A stretch of 55,773 nucleotides of DNA from assembly GCA_958407995.1 (NCBI GenBank), contig CATYJU010000009.1, positions 1 through 55,773 on the forward strand. Direction: 5' to 3'. Both the position numbers and the translations under genes were made by a program. The notes beneath the pieces are model-generated. The model made no database searches. It saw only the letters and a program-made list of their open reading frames with translations, and had not been told where the DNA came from. Position 1 is the first letter of the stretch. Each line of letters begins with the position of its first letter. The stretch is from an uncultured Collinsella sp. Its GTDB lineage: Bacteria; Actinomycetota; Coriobacteriia; Coriobacteriales; Coriobacteriaceae. Below are positions 49,885 to 55,773 of the stretch, piece after piece.

Positions 49885-51801
49885 CTAGAGCTCCTTTTGC
49901 AGATAAAGGCCATGGTCATAAAATCCAAGATGGCGATAGTACTCGCGCGTACCAATCGCGCTGATCACGTTGATGCGCGCATAGCCGGCATCCCGGGCAA
50001 TCTCGCACGCACGCTCTACGAGCAAACGCCCCAACCCGTGATGCTGCGCCGCCTGGCCCTGGTCACCCACGCGTGCCGCCATGCCATACACGTGCACCTC
50101 GCGAATCATCGCCTCGTCCGGCGTCGTCGGCAACTCGTCCGCATGCGCGGCAACAAACGAATGGTCGGGCAGCGACAACCGCAAAAAGCCCGCGATCTTG
50201 CCCTGCGGCGTCACCCACTGCAAAAAGCGCTCGTAAGTCACTGGCGTCTCGTACGCCACTTCCTCATCAAGAGATAGCTCATCCAAGTCGGCACCCGCCG
50301 TACTGATCTCGCGATAGCGAATCTCGCGCACCGTCGCACCATCACCCCGAGCAGCCAGACGGTTCTCAACGAGCTGACGCAGGTTGGGTTTCTTGTTGCC
50401 CACCATAATATCGTCGGAACTAAAGTCGCGGATCATGCGACTGATACGGCAGAACGCCGGCGTCACCACGATGTCGTCGGCCAGCACATCGAGCAGCTCT
50501 TCCTCGGTATAGGGACGCCACTCGCCGCGCTCATAGCAGCCCACCAGACGCGAGCCCTCGATGAGCGCACACGGGTAGACCTTGACCTCGTCGGGCATAA
50601 AGGCCCCTTCGGTCATAAAGCGTTCGTAGTCGCGCTTATCCCCCTCCGGCGTGGCGCCCAGCAGGTTAAGCATAAAATGCGCATGGATCTTAAAGCCAAA
50701 CAGGCGCGCAAGCGAAAACGCCCGTTCAATCTGCGCCACCGAAATGCGACGCTCGTTGATATCGAGCAGGTGCTGGTCGAGGCTCTGGATACCCATCTGG
50801 ATCTTGGTGCAGCCCAGGCGGCGGATGAGCGTAAGCGCCTGCGGCGTTACGGCATCGGGGCGCGTCTCGATAACGAGTCCCACCACGCGATGCTTCGCCG
50901 TCTCGTTGATGCGCTGCTGACGCTCGAGCTCCTCCATCGTTGCCGTCTGCCACTCAGTGACCTTGTCCCACGGCGTACCGGGACCGTACAGACGACGCAC
51001 CGCACGGTTATAGCCGCCCACGGCAGCATCCACACGCCCCTGCTCGTCGGCAACGCCGGCAGCAAGCTCGACCTCGTCTGTCGCAATGCCGGCGGCCCGA
51101 TAGCGCTCACGGCGCTCTGCTACCACAGGCGGCAGGGCATCGGCGGGAGCGTCATCGAGCAGACGCCCCGCCTCGGCACGACTGATGCCCGGACGCGCCA
51201 ACATGGGGTTAGCCGCCACACCAGCCACGGCATCGTCATTGAGCGCGCGGAAGAGCTCCGACATAAACCACGTCTGATACCCTTGCGGATAGTCGCTCCA
51301 GGTACCGCCGAGCACAATGAGCTCAATCTTATCGGTCGCATGCCCCATCTGCGAAAGCGCGGTCAGACGAGCGCTTACCTGCAGATACGGGTCAAAGCAA
51401 TTTTGCTCCGCACGGGCGCACGCCGGCTCGGCGTGCAGATAGCTTTTGGGCATGCGCAGATCGTTGGGGCAAAATAGGCAATCGCCCGAGCATGGCCAGG
51501 GCTTGGTGATGACGGTAATGGTCGCCACGCCCGAAGCCGTGCGACGAGGCTTCATACGCAGGACCTGCAGCAGTTGACGCTCCAGATCGGAATCGACATT
51601 CCACGCAGCCCACCGAACCGGCTCCTCACGTTTAACCCGCTGGTAGAACGGCAGCAGACGGCGCTTGGCCAAATCGCGTTTGTCGGCACCCTCACGGCGC
51701 GCCTCGGCATGTATCAGTTTGACGAGCGCTTTGTCGTCCACGGTCTCGCCGCGACGCAGAGCCTCGAGTATGTTCAAGATAATCTGTTCCATGCCCCCCA
51801 T
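49885..51801 (-). CDS. elp3: tRNA uridine-34 carboxymethyltransferase, Elp3-like
   Basis: A ~638-residue homologue of eukaryotic Elp3, which adds carboxymethyl to wobble uridine (cm5U34) using radical SAM chemistry and acetyl-CoA. The radical-SAM domain has the cluster cysteines in WPCSGDCLFC (about 98-108), LGGTWSDYPQGYQ, and the KIQMGIQSLDQHLLDIN segment. The C-terminal GNAT domain has QHHGLGRLLVERA and REYYRHLGFYDHG. Bacterial Elp3 is single-chain and needs no Elongator subunits. The start is uncertain: ATG 51801 and ATG 51792 are both in frame, neither with a good ribosome binding site. It is the first gene of a pair with the spermidine-synthase-fold gene. Confidence 0.93.
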   Translation of the reverse strand: MGGMEQIILNILEALRRGETVDDKALVKLIHAEARREGADKRDLAKRRLLPFYQRVKREEPVRWAAWNVDSDLERQLLQVLRMKPRRTASGVATITVITKPWPCSGDCLFCPNDLRMPKSYLHAEPACARAEQNCFDPYLQVSARLTALSQMGHATDKIELIVLGGTWSDYPQGYQTWFMSELFRALNDDAVAGVAANPMLARPGISRAEAGRLLDDAPADALPPVVAERRERYRAAGIATDEVELAAGVADEQGRVDAAVGGYNRAVRRLYGPGTPWDKVTEWQTATMEELERQQRINETAKHRVVGLVIETRPDAVTPQALTLIRRLGCTKIQMGIQSLDQHLLDINERRISVAQIERAFSLARLFGFKIHAHFMLNLLGATPEGDKRDYERFMTEGAFMPDEVKVYPCALIEGSRLVGCYERGEWRPYTEEELLDVLADDIVVTPAFCRISRMIRDFSSDDIMVGNKKPNLRQLVENRLAARGDGATVREIRYREISTAGADLDELSLDEEVAYETPVTYERFLQWVTPQGKIAGFLRLSLPDHSFVAAHADELPTTPDEAMIREVHVYGMAARVGDQGQAAQHHGLGRLLVERACEIARDAGYARINVISAIGTREYYRHLGFYDHGLYLQKEL

Positions 51802-51843
51802 TGTAAAGGCAAAGGCGCCGAAGCCCGTCACGGCTCCGGCGCC
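51802..51843 (-). terminator. Terminator of the DUF4097 gene
   Basis: On the minus strand GGCGCCGGAGCC pairs with GGCTTCGGCGCC, followed by TTTGCCTTTA. It lies 48 bases after the DUF4097 stop and ends just before the Elp3 start. Confidence 0.75.
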
Positions 51844-51890
51844 TCCATCAAAGAGCATGCCTATATGTACCGATCTCCGAAAACCGCATG

Positions 51891-52790
51891 TCACTCCGGA
51901 TCAAACGACATGTCGCCCGAACCGACCTCAAAACGATACGTAGCAGACTTATCGCCGTTATCGAATTCAAGATTCAAAATGGTCTCGCCGTCGTAGCCAA
52001 GCGGAAGGAAATCGCTCTCGAAGTCGCCGCTGCCCAAGGTGAGGCTCGCCTTAAAGCCCGTCGAGTTCGGAACCGTCATCTCCACATCGCCCGAGCCCAC
52101 ACTCACGTCCATCGACTTCGCGGGGGCCTGGTAGAGCTCGAACGTCACATCGCCCGAACCGACCTCGGCATTCAGGGTATCGGTCACGGTGCCCGTAAAC
52201 TCAACGTCTCCAGAGTCCAAAGTCAGGTTGAGGTCATGACACGCAATGCCCGCGACCGTCAGGTCGCCCGATCCTACATTCGCTGTAATGCCCACCATGT
52301 TATCGGCAACTTCGCGCGGCAGCTCGACGGTAACCGTGCGGTCAATGGCGCGCTCGTCATCGCAATCGAACTGGCGAATCTTGAGTGTAGAGCCCTCGAT
52401 CTTAACCAGATTCTGAGTGGCGGCATCGGAAGCAGACGCCCCCTTTGCAACGCGCCCGCTTTCGATGACACGTACCGGTCCGCCAGAGACACGTTTAACC
52501 TCGACCGTCCCCGACGTCACATCCAAGTCGAGCGATTGGAACGCGTCTTCGTCAAAAGTCGTGCACGAAAGCTGCTGAGGCCGAGCGGAATAGTTCCCGC
52601 CATCCAAAAGATCGTCCTCGTCAACCGCATCGTCCATACCAGAGAAGCCGGATACAACATCGTCGAGATCCCACGGGCCATCAAAATGAATCAAAGTCCG
52701 CGAAATGCCAAAGACAAGCCCGATGATGAGCACAAACGCTCCGATGCCAACGCCCAAGCGTACCTTGGATTCATGCGAAAGCTTCATCAT
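51891..52790 (-). CDS. DUF4097 membrane-anchored beta-repeat protein
   Basis: A 299-residue protein with one N-terminal membrane span (about 12-30) and an extracellular region of repeated strands built on the SGDV/GSGDV pattern: VTSGTVEV, NVGSGDLTV, LDSGDVEF, EVGSGDVTF, VGSGDVEMT, LGSGDFES, EVGSGDMSF. This repeat is the hallmark of DUF4097, a beta-helix-like domain. Its function is unknown. The start ATG overlaps the stop of the upstream regulator (ATGA), so the two are co-translated. Confidence 0.88.
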   Translation of the reverse strand: MMKLSHESKVRLGVGIGAFVLIIGLVFGISRTLIHFDGPWDLDDVVSGFSGMDDAVDEDDLLDGGNYSARPQQLSCTTFDEDAFQSLDLDVTSGTVEVKRVSGGPVRVIESGRVAKGASASDAATQNLVKIEGSTLKIRQFDCDDERAIDRTVTVELPREVADNMVGITANVGSGDLTVAGIACHDLNLTLDSGDVEFTGTVTDTLNAEVGSGDVTFELYQAPAKSMDVSVGSGDVEMTVPNSTGFKASLTLGSGDFESDFLPLGYDGETILNLEFDNGDKSATYRFEVGSGDMSFDPE

Positions 52791-53503
52791 TCATCACCCT
52801 CTTTGGCAATCGGGTCAGCGGTAGTCACGGTAGCCACGTCAGTATCAACCGGAGCGGAAACATCCTGAGCCCTAGCGACCACCGGCGCCGAACCAACCTG
52901 AATATCTCCGCGCGCCCAATCGCCATCGAGTGCACGCGCCACCCAGTGATAGATGGGAATCGTAAAGAAGATCAGCGCAGCAAAGGGGCCGGCACCAAAC
53001 AGGAACATCAGCAAAAAGAACAGCAGCCAACACACGGCCCAATACGGGAACGACTGGAACGGGCCCTTCACCGGAGTCGAGCCAACTGCGCCGCCACTCG
53101 TCGCCTGCGCCGTAGCGGCATTAGCGGCCTGTGCACTCCAGCTTGCCGCTTGCGCCGCCTTGGCGGCGGCGTCACTCGCCTGTGTTGCCGCCTCGGTAGC
53201 TCGTGCCGCCGCCTCATGGGTGCGTGCGCGCTCTGCCGCCTCGGCCTCGCGCTGACGAGCGCGGTCCTCATTCTCAAACTCGATATCGTCCTCAATCTCA
53301 TCGCTCGGATTGAGCAGCTCGTCCAGGCTCACGCCATAGAGCCTGGCGAGCGAGATCAGGTTCTCGGTATCGGGCGAGCTCTCCGCACGCTCCCATTTAC
53401 TGACCGCCTGGCGCGACAGCCCTAGCTTTCGCGCCAGCCCTTCTTGGCTAAAACCCTTGCTGCGACGAAGGTCGGCGAGCCGCTGCGCAGTTTCTACATT
53501 CAT
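52787..53503 (-). CDS. Membrane-bound XRE-family regulator
   Basis: A 238-residue protein. Residues 1-65 form an XRE helix-turn-helix (LADLRRSKGFSQEGLARKLG, LSRQAVSKWE), followed by an acidic stretch, a long Ala-rich coiled-coil segment (about 90-145), and two C-terminal membrane spans (FPYWAVCWLLFFLLMF, LIFFTIPIYHW). A DNA-binding domain tethered to the membrane suggests that it senses the envelope and regulates its own operon. The start ATG 53503 has AGGAGG 5 bases upstream; the longer open frame to 53752 has no such site. It is co-translated with the DUF4097 gene. Confidence 0.85.
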   Translation of the reverse strand: MNVETAQRLADLRRSKGFSQEGLARKLGLSRQAVSKWERAESSPDTENLISLARLYGVSLDELLNPSDEIEDDIEFENEDRARQREAEAAERARTHEAAARATEAATQASDAAAKAAQAASWSAQAANAATAQATSGGAVGSTPVKGPFQSFPYWAVCWLLFFLLMFLFGAGPFAALIFFTIPIYHWVARALDGDWARGDIQVGSAPVVARAQDVSAPVDTDVATVTTADPIAKEGDE

Positions 53504-53694
53504 GGTTCCTCCTATGTGATGCCAGCCGTGCCGCCGGACCGTTTTTGTTCTTAAGGCGCCTTGCACAGTTAAAAATCTATCCGCCACCGCCAAAAGCATG
53601 CCACCTATTCTAGTGAGATTTTTGACAACCGGCGGTTGCGGGCACATATGAGCTGCGGAAATGTGTCCAAACAAAGCAATGACCCACGGCTCGG

Positions 53695-53724
53695 TTGTCC
53701 CCGTTGCGGCGTTAACGGTAGTAT
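53695..53724 (+). promoter_or_regulatory. Possible promoter of the methyltransferase gene
   Basis: TTGTCC (53695-53700), an 18-base spacer and TAGTAT (53719-53724) lie 47 bases before the GTG start. The match to consensus is moderate. Confidence 0.35.
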
Positions 53725-53770
53725 GGTCGTACTGTTTATTCCGCACCGCCAACGGAGGGAGTTCCGCGCC

Positions 53771-54643
53771 GTGAACCGCGATTTCGCCTCATCGCTCATC
53801 CAGCTCAACAACACGTTCTATCGCGAGCACTCCGCCTCCTTCTCCGATACGCGCCAGGCCCCGTGGCCCGGCTGGGTGCGCACCATGGACATCGCGCTCG
53901 GGCAGCTCGACGTCGCCACGATCGAGCATCCCGTCCGCGTCTTCGATCTTGCCTGCGGCAATATGCGATTCGAGAATTTTGCCGCCGGCGGCGCACTTGC
54001 CGCCAAGGGCGTCGACGGCGCAAACCCCTCGGCAGATGCCAGCTGCCCGTTTGAGTTCTATGGTGTCGACTCGTGTCAAGATTTGGCTATCGATGCACAT
54101 GGCCACGCCCTGCGCATTCCCAACCTGCACTTCCAGGAGCTCGACGTGCTCGACGCCCTCATGAAGCTCAACCCCGCCGAGACGCCCGACGTGCTTTTCG
54201 ACGCCCCGCTCGCCGACATCTCGGTCTGCTTTGGCTTTATGCACCACGTGCCGTCGTGCGAGTACCGCGTACGCGTACTCGACGCCCTGGTGCGGCAGAC
54301 GCGCCCGGGCGGCATCATCGCCATCAGCTTTTGGGAGTTTATGAACGACGAGCGCATGGCGCGCAAGGCCGTTCGAGCCGAAGCCCGCGCCGAGCTCACC
54401 CCGCCGTTTGAGGGTTACGATTCCGCACAGTTTGAAGCCGGCGACCACCTCATCGGCTGGCAAAACGACCGCCACGCCTACCGCTATTGCCATCACTTTG
54501 ACGATCAGCAGATCACCGACCTGGTGCGCGGCGTCCGTACGTTCTACAAGAGCGGCGAGGTCCCCGTGCGCGAGCTTGAGCGCTTCCATGCCGACGGTCG
54601 TAGCGGCGAGCTCAACCGCTATGTGATTCTCAAGCGCCTGTAG
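53771..54643 (+). CDS. SAM methyltransferase with Trm9/ALKBH8-like N-terminus
   Basis: A 290-residue class I methyltransferase. The N-terminal part, NNTFYREHSASFSDTRQAPW, closely resembles the YdxIAxHFSxTRYKPWP motif of eukaryotic Trm9 and ALKBH8, which methylate cm5U34 of tRNA to mcm5U. The SAM-binding region follows (VRVFDLACGNMRF), then FGVDS-like acid loop and CFGFMHHVP. The C-terminal half has FWEFMNDERM and RYCHHFD. The start is GTG 53771, with GGAGGG 11 bases upstream, a long spacing. It lies about 2 kb from elp3. The tRNA role is an inference from motif and location. Confidence 0.72.
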   Translation: MNRDFASSLIQLNNTFYREHSASFSDTRQAPWPGWVRTMDIALGQLDVATIEHPVRVFDLACGNMRFENFAAGGALAAKGVDGANPSADASCPFEFYGVDSCQDLAIDAHGHALRIPNLHFQELDVLDALMKLNPAETPDVLFDAPLADISVCFGFMHHVPSCEYRVRVLDALVRQTRPGGIIAISFWEFMNDERMARKAVRAEARAELTPPFEGYDSAQFEAGDHLIGWQNDRHAYRYCHHFDDQQITDLVRGVRTFYKSGEVPVRELERFHADGRSGELNRYVILKRL

Positions 54644-54761
54644 GCATCGACGACTCGCCGCCGAGCCGCACCGCATCTTCCGGGCAAACTATGCCCGCCC
54701 TTTTTCAATCCATTGACGGAACGTGCAGCTATGCGTTCCATACTTATGACCAAGGAGCCTC

Positions 54762-55610
54762 ATGGGAGCCGTCCACGTTCGCACGCCTAAGAACTTTGTG
54801 CTCGAGGAGCGCCTGGAGCGCTACGCCGATGCGATCGAGACGAACCCCGAGGCTTATGCCGGAGATTGGCGCGAGGCTTGCGCGCCAGCTGGCAGCAAGC
54901 CCTTTGAACACCTTCACCTGGATCTTGGCTGTGGCAAGGGAACGTACCTTGTAGAGCGCGCGGTCCACGAGCCAAACACCCTCTTTATCGGTATGGACCA
55001 GGAGCCCATCTGCATCGCCTATGCCGCACAGAAAATCTGCGAGCAGGAACTGACCAACGCACTCGTCCTGCCCCGAGGCGCCGCATCGCTGCCGCAGCTG
55101 TTTGCCGCAGGCGAGCTCGATGTCATCACCATTAACTTTCCCACGCCGCAGCCCAAGGCCAAGTACGCCAAAAAACGACTCGTCCATGTCGACCATCTGA
55201 TGCTCTACCGCCCGCTCTTTGCAGCCGGCGCCACCGTCACGCTGCGCACCGACAGCAAGCCATTGCGCGACTACGCCCTAGGGCAGTTTACCGCGGCCGG
55301 CTACGACACGCTTTGGGTAAGCGACAACGTCCGCCGCGACCATCCCGAGCATCCCGAGACCGAGTACGAGCGCCGCACGCGCGAGATGGGCGCCGCCGTC
55401 TATGGCATTTGCGCCACACCTGGAGCGCAGCCCAGCGATGAACAGCTCGCGGCGGGGCGCGCGCAGGAGCAAAGCCTAGCCTGCTACCTGCCCGATAACC
55501 TCGATGAGCTCGCCTATGTGCCTCTGGGCATGGAAGAGGCCGTCGAGAACTTTAGAAACCGTGCCCGCAAGGGCAAGAAGCGCCTACCGCAGGATCCTAG
55601 GGGCTTCTGA
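54762..55610 (+). CDS. trmB: tRNA (guanine-N7-)-methyltransferase TrmB
   Basis: Makes m7G46 in the variable loop of tRNA with SAM. The 282-residue protein has the SAM motif HLDLGCGKGTYLVE (about 52-65), FIGMDQE, and the post-catalytic block where the family normally reads NFPDPWPKKRHHKRRL; here it is NFPTPQPKAKYAKKRL. The C-terminal TEYERRTREMG is also conserved. The Asp and Trp of DPWP are replaced, which may mark a subclass or an altered specificity. AAGGAG lies 5 bases before the ATG. It follows the Trm9-like gene by 118 bases on the same strand. Confidence 0.85.
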   Translation: MGAVHVRTPKNFVLEERLERYADAIETNPEAYAGDWREACAPAGSKPFEHLHLDLGCGKGTYLVERAVHEPNTLFIGMDQEPICIAYAAQKICEQELTNALVLPRGAASLPQLFAAGELDVITINFPTPQPKAKYAKKRLVHVDHLMLYRPLFAAGATVTLRTDSKPLRDYALGQFTAAGYDTLWVSDNVRRDHPEHPETEYERRTREMGAAVYGICATPGAQPSDEQLAAGRAQEQSLACYLPDNLDELAYVPLGMEEAVENFRNRARKGKKRLPQDPRGF

Positions 55611-55773
55611 TGGTCGCGACGTCGGCAAACAAGCGCGAATAGGCGCCAACAAACGACCCTCAAATCTAAGTGAGTAGACTTTTTTGCAATAGCCAAGCAC
55701 AACCCGCATAACCAATACTAAAACCGACGCTCCTATAAGTTGTCAAGAGGCAGTTTGCGGGAGCGTTCTCTCC
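55611..55773. other. Gene-free right edge
   Basis: No gene is visible in the last 163 bases. CTAAGTGAGTAGACTTTTTT near 55667-55686 ends in a T run but has no strong stem before it. The segment may continue into a feature outside the window. Confidence 0.3.

Overview
The window looks like a chromosomal segment of a high-GC, anaerobic gut actinobacterium of the Coriobacteriia, most likely Collinsella or a close relative. This is inferred from the mostly GC-rich coding, the strong AGGAGG-type ribosome binding sites, the tRNA with an encoded CCA, a one-chain PurL, a RecJ-RecQ fusion, and an Etf-linked 2-hydroxyacid dehydrogenase. No database was searched, so the taxon is an inference. About 45 protein genes and one tRNA gene are supported. 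No rRNA gene, CRISPR array or intact insertion sequence is visible.

Layout. 1-2130: the minus-strand infC-rpmI-rplT operon (infC probably starts at ATA), then tRNA-Leu(CAA) with a duplicated 3' end and terminator. 2170-11346: housekeeping genes on the minus strand: a transglutaminase-like protein, class II fructose-bisphosphate aldolase, an MBL hydrolase, a bifunctional RelA/SpoT, and RecJ fused to a RecQ-like helicase. 11623-14130: a bile-acid:sodium-symporter-family transporter (+), then a coupled cutC-DUF4931 pair (-). 14190-16179: an AT-richer receptor-like gene bracketed by two copies of a 67-bp palindromic repeat. 16228-22527: a branched-chain amino-acid ABC operon (livJ-livH-livM-livG-livF) plus a second livJ. 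22777-32975: homoserine dehydrogenase, an SDR, a cation:proton antiporter, PurL, an EamA transporter and a GGDEF protein. 33164-38888: a KdgT-like permease, an HD hydrolase, and an EtfA/EtfB/FAD-dehydrogenase operon resembling the electron-confurcating lactate dehydrogenase. 39235-42441: a five-gene cassette of small secreted or membrane proteins with no recognised function. 42560-48979: a DUF554 protein, then a TerB / P-loop ATPase / DEVH helicase operon that matches the Shango anti-phage system. 49006-55610: a spermidine-synthase-fold protein coupled to Elp3, a membrane-bound XRE regulator coupled to a DUF4097 protein, a Trm9/ALKBH8-like methyltransferase, and TrmB.

Three stories stand out. 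First, a complete Shango-type defence operon sits next to an uncharacterised cell-surface cassette. Second, Elp3 lies close to a methyltransferase with a Trm9-like N-terminal motif, which suggests a bacterial cm5U/mcm5U wobble-uridine pathway; TrmB adds a third tRNA-modification gene. Third, an orphan receptor-like protein (signal peptide, predicted propeller, one membrane span, cytoplasmic zinc ribbon) has two adjoining perfect palindromes in its upstream region and lies between two dispersed palindromic repeats.
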